Shown in pieces: positions 1 through 10,992 of a stretch of 64,000 nt of DNA. Each line of letters starts with the position of its first letter. Position 1 is the first letter of the stretch. Source of the stretch: Botryosphaeria dothidea (lineage: Eukaryota; Ascomycota; Dothideomycetes; Botryosphaeriales; Botryosphaeriaceae); assembly GCA_011503125.2 (NCBI GenBank), contig WWBZ02000001.1, positions 4,712,001 to 4,776,000 of the forward strand, in the 5' to 3' direction. Both the position numbers and the translations under genes were made by a program. The notes beneath the pieces are model-generated. The model ran no database searches, was not told where the DNA came from, and worked only from the letters and a program-made list of their open reading frames with translations.

Positions 1-1030
1 GTGCTTTCTCGATATCGTCAGGATTGGCCTGCTGAGCACGGAGACGCTCCTCCTCAACCTCTTCCTTAGTCTTGTGGCCGGCATAGTAGTCCTTGATGTC
101 CTGGACACCATCGGGACATGGGGGAACCTCGCCACGCTTGAGCAAGAGAGGTCCTTGTGGGATGTTCCACCATTTGAGAGTCCAGTCACCATTAACTACC
201 TTGCGCCACAGGTAAGGAAGGAAGAAGATAGAAACCAGCAGGGCAACACCGCCGGCAACGCCAAGCACGCAGCCAGCAATTTCGCCTCCACTGAGATTGA
301 TGCGCTCAGATGCACCCTTCCAAACGATGAGCACTGGAGGCTGTCAGCAAAACTAACATTTCCGTGAATGCTGATGTCTTACTCGTCAAAAGGCCAGATG
401 TCAAGGCGAAATAGAAGGGAATGGCGTAAAAGGCATTCTTGACCGGGTTCTCCCGTAGCATGACTCCATATTTGGTGATCAAGAAGATGATTGCACCGAA
501 GCACGCGGAAATACCAGGCGCGCAGATCCAAGCAAGAAACACGGAGGAAACGCCATCGATACTCCAGTCGATACCGCTGGCCCCAACGGTGGCGATGCCG
601 ACACCAAGCACGCCGCCCATGATAGAATGCGTGGTGCTGACTGGTAGACCAATCCTAGTGGCAAAAGTAAGGTAGACGGAGGAGGAAACGATTGCGCAGA
701 CCATGGCCAGCATGAGAACTGCCGGGTCGTCCTCGAAGATCTCCGTCTTGATGATCTTGGTCCGGACAGTCTCAGACACGCGGGCACCAACACCGATGGC
801 ACCGCTGAACTCCATGACCGTCGCTATGCCCATGGCCTGAGCCATGGTCAGCGACCGTGAGGACACGGACGTGGCAAAGGAGTTTGCCACATCGTTGGCA
901 CCTGTATCGGAGCATTAGCACGAAGTGATCCCCCATGAGTTGAAGCAGGACAAGTACCGATATTGAAGGCATCGAGGAAGGCAAATATGATGCCTATGGC
1001 GAAGAGGTAATCGTACTGGTGCAACACCAT
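1..1030 (-). CDS. PHO89: Na+/phosphate symporter, Pho89/PHO-4 family (partial, C-terminal half missing)
   Basis: Plasma-membrane inorganic phosphate transporter of the PiT family, expected to use Na+ (or H+) coupling. Three exons read 1030-958, 901-383 and 333-1, giving about 308 residues before the window ends. The introns of 56 and 49 nt rejoin the frame exactly. The N-terminal PHO4 signature GANDVANSFATSV (residues about 25-37) is split by the first intron. A second family motif, VSTTHSIMGGVLG, and several hydrophobic segments follow. For intron 2 I chose the acceptor at 335-334 because it restores the family-typical LLTMLIVWKG; the nearer AG at 342-341 breaks the frame. The cytoplasmic loop after the first PHO4 repeat has begun when the sequence runs out. 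Family assignment is secure; the coupling ion is inferred. Confidence 0.93.
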
Positions 1031-2458
1031 CTTCGCTAAATGGGATAACGAGATTGAAGTAGGTTGAATTTGGGCTGATACTGAGAAGGGCACACGACAC
1101 CAGACCGGGACTGCTGTTATTTTATAGGAGCCTTGAAGATTAGATCATGTAACAGCTGAAAATCTGACCACGGAGCCCAGCCTCCAATGGACAGGCATCT
1201 CAGTTGAACGTGCTTTGCCGCTTTTGCTTGTGCGTGAGGCTGCGAGGCCCCGTTGAGACGGCAGTTCTTGGGTCATCTTGGAGGCTCTTGGGAGCTCCGG
1301 TTGAAACACCAATTAGGCCGGAAGCAGCCCCATGATATGCCCGGGCCGCCCCTGCGAAAGGAAATCTGCCAAGCTTCCGCCCTCGCTTTCCCAAGATGTC
1401 CTGTCGGCAATGGCGTCACCCGCTGAACGCCAAGGTGGCTTCCGCTGCCAAGCCCGCTGCAGGAAAGAAGCCAATCAGATCGGCATGTTTCACCATGTGC
1501 TTAAGGTGTTGGACTGCTACACCTCCCGTCTCAGTTTTTCAATTACCGAAACTGGTAAGGGCAGGAAGTTGACTCGCCCTACCCGATCCACCGACGCCTA
1601 AGGTTCTCGCTCTGGCATGCTGTGGCTGCGGTCCTCGCCATGGCGGAAGTGCCGATGATCCGGTTGGCTCCAGTGGAATAGCAGAGATGACTACCGTGTG
1701 TGTCCTCGGGACATCTTAGATAGGCAGCCAAGACAGGCCGAGCGGCGTGTGATGGACCGTTGGTCTACGCATCGTATTGAGATCAATATCGCCACACAAG
1801 AATCCTCTGAATACGAAAGGAAGAAGGATGAAGCCAGCCAATGCGGTAAAAAAAAAATCTGAAATGCGAAAACAAAGTGGGAGGCTCATAAAATGGCTAA
1901 AGTTTTGGACGTGTCCGTCCGTGGGTATCTTGTACAAAGTGCGCAATCAAAACATCGAAATATAAACACCGAAAGTATGCCCAGAATATGCAGAGAACAG
2001 GGGCGCTCATGCTTCTCGGCCTGAAGCAAGATTTAAAGACTTGCAGGAGCATGCATAGTCGGATCTAGAATGAGCTCAGCCTGACCAAGCTGGCTCGTCT
2101 CCAGTGGGTCCAGACGTGAGAATAAGAAGCGGTCGGTCGGCGTGAGACCATGGGACAGGGTGGCCCAAGAAATTTGGAGCTTCGAGAACGTGTCCCAGGT
2201 TCCAGGTTATGAATCCTGTAACTTCTTAGAGCAGACCACGATCGTCACAGAGTCGATTGACGCCCAGGTTGATGAAGAAGAGTACGAGGTCGGTTCCAAA
2301 GTATTGCAACAGCAAACATGCGGGAAGTAGAAGAATCAGTCCGGGCGAGAGTGTTGAGCACAGCTAATCACTTTCATGACCGGGCGAAGAGTTCCACTCC
2401 GGATGGTGAGGGCATAGTGCGATACTTTCGAACCGACCACGTGGGCCTTTCAGCCCAC
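1031..2458. other. Intergenic, upstream of the phosphate symporter
   Basis: This is the presumed promoter of the minus-strand symporter and the region downstream of the minus-strand coiled-coil gene. A run of nine A residues lies near 1850. An 89-codon plus-strand frame (1332-1601) resembles no family I know. No RNA gene or repeat was seen. Confidence 0.5.
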
Positions 2459-2974
2459 TCAGCTTGCCGGCGTGAGAACAGACTTTTCAGAAGCTTTGGC
2501 TTTGCGGCGTAGATACTGTACACGACGCTTGGTGACCTGCAGCTTCTGGCGCACCGTGTCGATTCGTCCTCTGGTAGCGTTCAGTTTGGCCTGCGTGTCG
2601 GTGATCATATCTCGCACGCGGCCACGGCTTTCGGCAATCTTTTCCTGGAAACCGACGGCACGTCGCATCAGAGGGCAAGTCAGGTGTCGAGGGAAAAGCT
2701 CCAGGCTCTCGCAAATTTGCTTCTTGATCTTTGCCTTCTCCAGGTCGACTTCGCGGATGAAATCCTGGGCGTCTTCAAGGCATTTGGTCCATGACTCGAC
2801 AGCTTCGTGCTCCTTCTCCAGGGCTTCCTCAAGAATGGGAATGAGCTCGGTCTTTGCCTTGAGCTCGTGCTGATCAGCCTTCAGTTGTTCTTGGAGGCGG
2901 GCGCGGCGGCCCCCGTAAGCGTCGGCCGTCTTCGTCGTCGCGGCGCCAACACGAGGAGCTCGGGCCCGGGCCAT
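2459..2974 (-). CDS. Small basic coiled-coil protein, function unknown
   Basis: Intronless 171-residue ORF with a clear ATG. I do not recognise a family. Almost the whole chain after residue 20 is charged, helix-prone heptad-like sequence rich in K, E, Q and R (LQEQLKADQHELKAKTEL, then LEEALEKEHEAVESW), with a short break containing FPRHLTCPL near residue 97. The N-terminus is Ala/Arg/Gly-rich, and the C-terminus is very basic (KRRVQYLRRKAKASEKS), which could be a nuclear signal or nucleic-acid contact. No membrane segment or catalytic motif is visible. The coding choice rests on codon-level protein character and an uninterrupted frame; the opposite strand also has open frames, but with less natural composition. 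Confidence 0.55.
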   Translation of the reverse strand: MARARAPRVGAATTKTADAYGGRRARLQEQLKADQHELKAKTELIPILEEALEKEHEAVESWTKCLEDAQDFIREVDLEKAKIKKQICESLELFPRHLTCPLMRRAVGFQEKIAESRGRVRDMITDTQAKLNATRGRIDTVRQKLQVTKRRVQYLRRKAKASEKSVLTPAS

Positions 2975-4508
2975 GGGAAACAGGAAACAGGGAGGACCAA
3001 AGTGACGCTGGCGAGAAAGTCAACGAGGGTCCATAAGGGAGCGAACGAGAAGCGAGCACGTTTCGGGCCGAGGATCGGCGGGCGATGGTAGAGGACAGCT
3101 GGTTACGCAAAGCGGGAGTGCGTGGTAGGAAGCTGCCGTGCCTCTCCAACGCGCGGCAGTTGTCGGCTTTCCACTCCGCTCGGGTCATCGTTTTTGCGGG
3201 GCTCCACGTGCGCCCACCCGTGCTAAGGCTGAGCGGGGCGACTTGAGGCTGTCATCCCGATCCCGATGTAACGACCGCAGATTTACTGGTGCACCTGTGT
3301 CCTGACAGAGAAGACAGCTTCAATGTTCTATGCATGTCTTGTACTGATGTTGCCGACCGCCAATTCCGCGTGAACTCCTCCTCGGTGGTCCGACCTCGTC
3401 AATACTAGTTGTGGCCGGCAACATTGACCCCGCTCCCCGCAAACTCAAACACGATTCACCCATCAATCGCACCACCATGCGCTGCCCTTGACATTGGAGG
3501 CTATTGCTCTCTCGAGCCCTGATGCATGGCGTTGATACTCGTGCGATTGGCTCGCCCACCGCCGCCAACCAAGAGCATCAGAAGCTCTGCCGTCCATCCA
3601 GAACTAAGTGCGGTGGCAACCGCACACGCCAACATGAAAAGTCAAACATGTGGGCCATGAAAGAGTTCGCGTCCAGATCCGGCTCGGCGGTGCTGCTTAT
3701 TGCTGATGGCTTCACAATCGCCTGCAAACCTCATGCGCTTCGGTATTCTGTTACATTTTGTCTCGACAAGTTGATCTACAGGGAGTGATTTGGTCTTGTG
3801 TCTCAATTTGCATTTCAAGGAGAAGTGGTCGAGAAAAGAAAAGGAGAAGGTTGGAAATGGAAAAGCACACCAGCATCCAAAGCAAGGGAGGAAAAAGGAG
3901 ACGCCCATCCCATCAATCCCCCTGAGGCCAAGCAACCACCCGCACCCTTTGCACACCACCTGCGCCCCCTTTCCAGGTTCCTACCTTACCATCCACCGAA
4001 ACCCCCTTACCCCCGCTAACGCTATGCCGCAAAGTTTTTGGAAATGACATCCGAGAAGAGAGACCAAGCCAGAAAGATTTCCGCAGAGAAAACCATTTGA
4101 CAAGAAAGAGAGAGAGCAAAAGGCCCGCGAGATATAGAAAAAAGACGTGGTTAAGAAGCCCGAAAAGCAAGCAACTCGATGACGGCCGAACGTGAGACGC
4201 CATGCAAAATGACCCTATGTCCGCTGTGTATCCGCCATCCATACTTTTGTCGTTCGAAGGAAGCTTCCGAAACACCATTCCGAGAGATTATATCTCGTTC
4301 TATGCCTTGTGCCAACCTGCCGCCATGCTCCCTTGCACGCAACCGGGTGCCGATTCCGAACTTCCAGGAGGATCCGCATAAATCGAAAAACAAGATGCCC
4401 ATCCCACGCCGTCGCTAGTCGTTGCTGCCACCCGAATACTTATTTTCCCGAAATGAATTATCGATCCGATGTGCGAGAAAGAAACGCAACGACTTTTGTA
4501 GAAGCTTT
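2975..4508. other. Intergenic between two minus-strand genes
   Basis: Promoter side of the coiled-coil gene and 3' side of the Nrp1-like gene. It contains a purine-rich tract around 3815-3900 followed by a C-rich tract to about 4015, and an A-rich stretch at 4075-4145. I see no gene, repeat family member or RNA gene. Confidence 0.5.
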
Positions 4509-6593
4509 CTAAGCGGGAGACTTGTTGGCCGGAGCTCCGACGCTGCGGCGAGAGTCGTCACCCACCGAAAGCTGTCCAAAGCTGGGGGTCAGGAACGAGA
4601 AAGGGTCGTTCTGACCGTCCGGCACGCTGCCGTTGGAAAATCCCGCGCCAGCCGAGGCCGGAGCCTGGCCGGCCGAGGAGAACGCCGCCTCAGCCGCGCG
4701 GCTGTCGAAGGGCGAGGCGTGCATTCCGCCGTTGGGTGCATACTGCGTTCCCATGGGAGGGTAAGGACTGGCCGCACCAATGCCCGAAGGAAGGGCATAT
4801 GTAGAGGGCGGGCCGCCAAACTGCTGGCCAGGGAAGCCAGCGCCGGAGCCGAAGCCACCGGCAGCACCGAAAGGACCAGCACCGGGCGTGCCAGCCATCG
4901 AGGGAGGTCCCATGCCGTAGCTGGAAGGCGTATCCATGGGCGAGGGGAACGCCGTGTCAGCGACAACGGCAGCGCCGGCACGGCTAGCGCCGCAGCGGAG
5001 ACAGCTGACGTTCTTGGCGAAGTTGTGGTAGCCGCATCCTTCAGAGCCGCACTTCCAGTCACCAGCACGGAAGGGAACAATGCCGCCACTGTTGCCGCCG
5101 CGCATATGGCCAGGCATGCCATGGCCGTGTCCCATGTGGTGGGGCGGGCCCATCATACCAGGGTGGCCGTAGCCGTACGGGTAGCCACCCATCGGGTCAC
5201 CAGCAGGGCCACCGGACATCGCAGGGAAGGAGCAACGGAAGCAAGCAGTACGGCGCTGGAAGTTGGAGAATCCGCAAGACGGACAAGTCCAGTCACCAGG
5301 GCGCGGGCGGTTCTTGCTGGGAGGGAAGGGGGTGAGGATTTCAGCGGCACGATCGAGGACACGGCTGGAAGAAGGCGAAACCTCAATGGCCTTTTCGTTC
5401 AAGGCGCGGCCATTCATACACAAGCTTTCGGCGGCCTGGTGCAATTGTTAGTACAATGCTGGGAGTGTCTTCGATTCGAAGTGCCGCGGGGCAAAGGAGA
5501 CTTGTCGGTCGCAGTTTCATTGATAGCAGTGTTTGACTTACCTCTTCATGAGAAGAGAAAATGGCAAAGCCAGTGCCCGTCGGCTTGTGCTGGTCCGGGG
5601 TGCGGAGCGTCCAGAAAGCAATGGGCCTTCCGCCAAACTGCGTGAACCAGCTCTCCAGCTCGGACTGCGTCGTGTCATGAGGAAGACCGCTCATGTGGAG
5701 GACCTTGCTGCGCTCCGACAGGAAGGCGCGAACATCTGCCCTGGCATCCATTGGGCGGGTGAGGACGTCAGGGTGCTCGTGAGGTGGTTGCGACTTGCGG
5801 ATAAGACCCCTAAGGACGCGAGCAAGGGTGACCGCCTCTTCCATAGCCCGCCTAGGCGACGCGGGGGCCAGTGCCTGCAGGTGGAAAGGGAGGTTGTGCT
5901 TAATAGGAGCGGAAGATTGGACCGGCTCGACCTCGAGGGCGGCGCAGATGTTGGACAGAGCGCTCGAGCCGAAGGGCAGAGACTCTGGGTGGTGGGCTTG
6001 CCAGCGTTGATATTCCGTGCGCAGGTCGAATGTCCTGGAGTGTTGGAGGTAGGGCGGCAGCACGACAGCCTTGTCCCGAGCCTCGCGTGGCAGCTGCACA
6101 CGCAGATCCCACGAGTCGAGTGTGACGAAGGCGAATTCGTGGTTCTTGGAGAGAAGGTGTTCGTTGGCGAACTGGTCGAAGCGGTTGATTGCGTCACGGA
6201 ACGAACCGGAGTTTCGGACGTGCTCCCAGGTGAGGGTGGTCAACGAAGCTGTGGGGAGCAGGTCGGTCAGCGGGGCCGGGCGTGATGAAATGCTGGAGAG
6301 GGTGGATGGAAGACTCACTGCAAAGAGGGGTGATGGGCGTGTTCACCGGCTTGACGAGCACGCTCTCGCGATGCAGCTTCACGCAGCAGGTGTCAGCAAA
6401 AAATTTGCCCGCATCAATGGGGAGTCCGGGAGCACACCTCTTCGCAGGACTTCGCATCCAGCAGGATCCACCCCAGCTCAATGACCTCGGCGGAGTCCTT
6501 GGTCACGTACACGCCATGCTCGTCACACGTCGTAGCTACGTGAATGACAACGTAGCGGTCCAGATTGCTCCCCTGAGGCGGATTGGCAGCCAT
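4509..6593 (-). CDS. NRP1: Nrp1/ARP-like RNA-binding protein: exonuclease-like fold, RRM, two RanBP2 zinc fingers
   Basis: Exons 6593-6438, 6376-6319, 6248-5542 and 5435-4509 give 615 residues with all phases matching. The N-terminal ~220 residues look like a DEDD-type (ERI-1-like) RNase fold, starting YVVIHVATTCDEHGVYV. An RRM follows (KVLHMSGLPHDTTQSEL to GTGFAIFSSHEEAAESL). Two RanBP2-type zinc fingers, each opening with GDW and carrying Cys pairs, lie on either side of a Gly/Pro/Met-rich linker. The tail is low-complexity Gly/Pro/Ala/Ser. Yeast Nrp1 is an RRM plus RanBP2-finger protein found in stress granules. The first exonuclease motif lacks the expected D-x-E acids, so nuclease activity is doubtful. 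The ATG at 6593 is the first in frame; a GTG lies 12 nt upstream. Confidence 0.88.
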
Positions 6594-7755
6594 GGTTTCG
6601 TCCACGCGGGTCCCGAGGCGACGGATGAGGTTGCAATGGGAAGCAATGGAGGCACGAGGTGAGGAAGGACGGACGGTCGGCGACTGCTGCCGGGTTGCGG
6701 CGGAAAGGAGTCAAAAATGACAGCGCAGGATAATGAGCGTCTGACGGCACCGGAGCAGCTGGCGAGTGCTGGGTTGTCGCGAGACACAGGCTCCACGCAG
6801 TCGGCCAGCTGGTGGCGTTGAGAGCACAGAGATGGAAGAGTGGCGGCCCTGAGGTGAGAGTAGTGGTGCAAAGCAAACGATGGAAAGGTGAAAGAGATGG
6901 CCCGAACGCTAAGGTGATGGAGCGCAAGTCAGCCACAGGGCCTAACGACCCTCCCCGGCAAAGCAACAGATGCACCCGCCCACTATTTTTCATGCTGCTG
7001 CAGCTCTATATACATTGCCGCTCGTCCGCATCGGCACAGATGCTTCAGCGTGCATGATGCCGGGGACAGCCATATCGACGCATCCTTCAGCTTGGTCGTC
7101 CATGTCATGAGCAGCGGCTCGCCGTATCGAGATGCACGAGGAGCCCGCGTGGCTCTGGCTTCGGTTGCACACGCCGCGGATAGGCATGCCTGACGCCGGC
7201 CTGCCCACGCCGCACTTTGCGTAAACGTCCACCAGCACCAGCAGGGCCTCGAGTCCGCGCCGCAAGCAACCCTCGAGGCTGCTCGAAGCTCAGCGGCGGA
7301 CGAGGAGCGAACGCCGCGCCACGCCGCGCTGGGGAAGCGGACGTCCTGCATCACAGCACATGCACACTCTGAGCGACGTCGTACGGGAGGGATCTGCCTG
7401 GAGGAACATGTCCAACGTGATCCAGCACGTTGAGCGCTGCGCGGCGGCGGACGGAGCGCTACCAGCCTGCCGCCCTGCCGCGCAGCCTTCAAATAGTAAC
7501 ACCCCATGTCCCTCCGCCTGGGACTGCCCATGCCCACGCATGGCAGCCATGGGGGGGCTGCCGCGGGCGCACGTTGGAGGCTGGCGATCGTCAAAGTCTT
7601 TCCAAGACTGCGACGCCCGCTGATCATGTAACGAGGGGTGTGCTGCAGCCGACGACCTTCATCAACAAATATTATCTCATGGGGACCTGGAGCCTGAAGC
7701 CTTTGTCCGCACGCAAGCGCATTATTGTGTCTACAATTACAAAGTTGAATGCTTT

Positions 7756-7784
7756 CACACACACACTCTCTCTCTCTGTGTGTG
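7756..7784. repeat. Palindromic dinucleotide microsatellite
   Basis: A CA run, a CT run and a TG run follow each other directly. The CA and TG runs are complementary, so this short tract could fold into a hairpin with a CT loop. Confidence 0.8.
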
Positions 7785-7867
7785 GTTGCAGCCCCGAACG
7801 GCCGCTGAGCTGAGGGCTGCTGCCAGCCGCGCCGCAGCATATGCTGAAGCTAAATTAAGGCCGTCAT

Positions 7868-7946
7868 AGGGAGTTGAAGTACTCGTCCGAATGGAAACGT
7901 GCGGAGTCATGTCATTCGCGTCCGGACGCGTTTGCTCCAGCCCCCA
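7868..7946. repeat. Palindromic element, copy A (degenerate)
   Basis: The left arm AGGGAGTTGAAG..CTCGTCCG is the inverted counterpart of the right arm CGTCCGGACGCG..GCTCCAGCCCCC. It is the most diverged copy of the family described at copies B-H, and arm pairing is imperfect. It lies between divergent genes. Confidence 0.6.
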
Positions 7947-8510
7947 TGCGTTTCGTTTCAGCTAGCCGTGGCAATCTCGAATGAACCGACCACATGCACG
8001 TGTGGCTTTCAAATGATCGCTGGTTTCGCACGCCAAGTGGCCCCGTTCGTTGGAATTTCGACGCGCGCGCGAGTGTGCCCCTCCGCTGCCGCGCTGGCTG
8101 GCGAACGCCAGCTAGCTAATGGGATCTGCGCCGCAGGGGATTTAACTACTACTTACATGAAGCGGCGGCCCCGGCAGAGCGCGATTGTTTCAGTTGAAGT
8201 CTATTCCATCATCGCAATCATTCGGTCCTTGTGGAGGCGTGTTTACGAGTTACCTCCGCCGGGGAGAAACACGCCCGAACGCCCGAGCTCGTCCCTGCAG
8301 TACTAGCTATCCGTCGCCCCGCCCTGCCGTGCAGTCCCCGATGAACCGCCCGCGCGCTTCCTCCAAACCCGCCAGGCACGTTGTACCTCGCGTTTGCTCA
8401 TTTCCTTCCTGCCCGCCTCACTGCCTCGCTCTGCCGCACCTTGGATCGCAGATATATTGTCCGCGCGCATCCGACGCTGACCCTGCTCTCCCAGCCTCAC
8501 CCGCCGCGCC

Positions 8511-10261
8511 ATGGGTTTCTTGAAGCACCTCCGCTCGCGGAGCAACCTCAAGGACAAGAGCAAGAACCATGGCCATGCTCAGGCCCACGTCTATACTTCG
8601 CACCACCATCCGCCGCCGCTCTACCGTGGGCGCGACTGCACCGAGCAGCTGCCCGACAAGATCCTGCGCCGCATTTTCGAATTCGTGTGCCCCCACACTG
8701 CCGACGACAGCTATGAGACGAGCGAGAAGAGCATGATTGGAGATGGCTGCATGCTGTGCGATTTGCGCGATCTTGCCAGCTGCGCCCAGGTGCGCCGCAG
8801 CTGGTATGGCGTCGCGCAGGGCTTGCTGTAAGTCTTGCATCTGCATCATTGGCCCTGCTCCCGCCCTGACGAACATGCAGGTACAAATGCGTGCGCATCG
8901 ATGCCGTTCACTACTGCGAGCTCGAGGAGATCCTTGCCCAGAACCGCCGCCGCAAGTCGCGTCACGAAACAACCGACGTCCCGACCGCGCGTCTCCAGCT
9001 CTTTGCCCGCACCGTCAGGGCAAATCAGTACCTCGCTGAGACCGTCGAGCTGCTCAAACTGCCTTACATGACCAGGGAGACGTCGAAGGCTGATCTCGCC
9101 AGAACAGTCTCTGTCCTTCCTCATCTGCGTTACGTCGATCTGCCCGATGGATTCTTTACGGGTGATCCTGGAAGTCATACTCTGCGTCAAGAGCTGCAGG
9201 CGCGGTGCTCCAACATTCGGAAGATGAAGTACGATGCCGGTTCGGAGCAGCTCTTCGAGATGCTATTGCAAGGATACTGGCAGCGGATCGAAGTCCTGGA
9301 GCTTACGCGGCTCAGGATCGAGCCGGTAACTCTGAGGCGCATCATTGCTTGCCTGCCCAGTCTCGCCAATCTCAAGATCTCCGAATCCCCCTGGCTGAAC
9401 GACACTCTGTTTGAAAGCGCACCCAATGTAGTAGAATTCCCCGCATTGGAACGTCTGACGCTTGACGAGATGCCCGGGATCACTACGACAGGCCTGTGCA
9501 TGTACCTCAGTCACCGCGAGAATTCAACGCGGCTGGCGTACTTGTCGCTGACCACAACGGGTGTGACTGTGGATGAATTACATTCGGTCCTAACTGCCGC
9601 TCCCTATCTGAAGGAGTTGGCTATATCCGCTACCGTCTCGACGTCTCTGCCAATGCAAGCTCGCCCGCCGCTTAGATCACTGATGCTCCGCACATTGTAC
9701 TTCGAGATAAAGTCTGCCTCGAATGCTTTCCAAGGACTCCAGCCGCCGCATTCTTCATACTATGCTTACCTAATCACTTCCCTCCTTACCAATTCGCTCC
9801 CTAGTCTCAAGGACCTGTACGTTCGGGACCAGGATTTTGCCGAGACACTCACGCTGGCCCCACCCATGCCTTCTTTCGCTACCGATGGCGGATCTGGTAC
9901 CAGAGGGTTGACGCAGCCTTTGAATATTTACACGAAGGGGCTTGACGAGCTTGATTGGATTTTCTCTACGTTCCAGCCACCAGAGGAGCCGGGCCGGAGA
10001 GGTAGCTTCAGTGGCGGACGCCCCCTTTCCGCTTACGATGCGTCTAAGGGATTGGGTCCGCAGTGGGGCGGTGACAACCGCAAGAGCGTTGTTGTCGGTA
10101 ACGGGTTTGGTGGGTTCTTAGCTGTTCCAACAGACCTGCCTGAGAGGCCGAGAAGCGCCGGCAGCTGGACCAAGGGAAATGCGGGTGGTCAACATAAGGG
10201 TCACAGCAGGGCGGGGAGCTACAGCTTTAAGAGAGCGAGTAGGGCGGATTTGTGGCGTTAG
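8511..10261 (+). CDS. F-box protein with leucine-rich C-terminal region
   Basis: Two exons, 8511-8827 and 8881-10261, separated by a 53-nt intron and encoding 565 residues. The F-box lies at about residues 43-105 (EQLPDKILRRIFEFVCPH, then DLASCAQVRRSWYGVAQGLLY). From about residue 130 to 350 there are degenerate leucine-rich repeats (LPHLRYVDLPDGF; IEVLELTRLRIEP; LANLKISESPWL; LERLTLDEMPGI; LAYLSLTTTGVT). The last ~130 residues are Gly/Ser/Arg-rich and probably disordered. By family knowledge it should be a substrate receptor of an SCF ubiquitin ligase binding Skp1; the substrate cannot be told. The start is favoured by a strong context (CGCCATGG) and the basic N-terminus. Confidence 0.88.
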
Positions 10262-10992
10262 TAGTTGAAATTGCACCATATTGGAGCTGTGCGTGTGTCG
10301 GGGTCAAAAAATGGCTGGATAATGCGGACTTAAGTAGGGAATGGGGTCGGTCTTTGATGCCTGATTGCTTCGGCGCTGGTAGCTGGAGGCTGGGTCACAG
10401 TTGCATATGCACCCATCTGGCGTTAGGAGGATACCCACAATCAGGATGTAATTATAGCACATTTTTATTTTGAGCCAAATGCTTCTGCTTTCAATCACGT
10501 CTGCTAGCGACCGTGCTAAAGGAGACGGCGATCTTCCTGCTGTGTGAGACGCCACGCTAAGTCAAGAGGACTGTATGCAGCCAGAAAGCGGCAACGACAC
10601 GATGAGGTCGTTTTCGATTCGTTCAAGAATACACACGTAGAGTCGAAACATCTATATGAATGTAAATTTCATCAGTATTTCTCAACGCCCATACCAGGAA
10701 TGATCCTCCAGCTCCAAATGATGCTGACGACGGAGACGGCCGTGCAGTCCTGGCAGTCCGGAGGAAGTTCGGGAATGCGTGTATGCCTGAGGTGTTAATG
10801 CCGCGGCCGCCGGAGAGCTAGCTGTCCTGTCATCCTGGTGGCTAGTCGCGGCCGACTTCCACCCCAGATTCATGTTCACATTCGAGTCCTGACCGCGGCG
10901 ATGATAGCGCGAACCCTCGCCCGCTCCACCGAGTGATCCTCTGCGCTCCCTATGCCTCCGCCCGCCGCGTATCCCCTTATCGCGTTCCGACA
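10262..10992. other. Intergenic between two plus-strand genes
   Basis: 3' region of the F-box gene and promoter of VPS54. The first half is AT-richer. No gene, RNA or repeat copy was recognised. Confidence 0.5.

Larger units (their letters stand above)
6594..8510. other. Long divergent intergenic region
   Basis: Spacer of about 1.9 kb between the divergent Nrp1-like and F-box genes, GC-rich with several long but non-protein-like open frames. It contains palindromic element A and a dinucleotide cluster at 7756-7784, both listed separately. No RNA gene was seen. Confidence 0.5.

Noticed and set aside
1332..1601. Possible relic of a histone-like or ribosomal gene (AAKPAAGKKP in another frame)
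   Set aside because: The resemblance is confined to about ten low-complexity residues; nothing downstream matches.
4422..5645. 407-codon plus-strand frame
   Set aside because: Antisense shadow of Nrp1-like exons 3 and 4; composition is Arg/Ala/Gly-rich and matches no family, while the minus strand has RRM and zinc fingers.
6983..7840. 285-codon minus-strand frame
   Set aside because: Arg/Ala/Cys-rich composition without a protein-like pattern in a GC-rich spacer.
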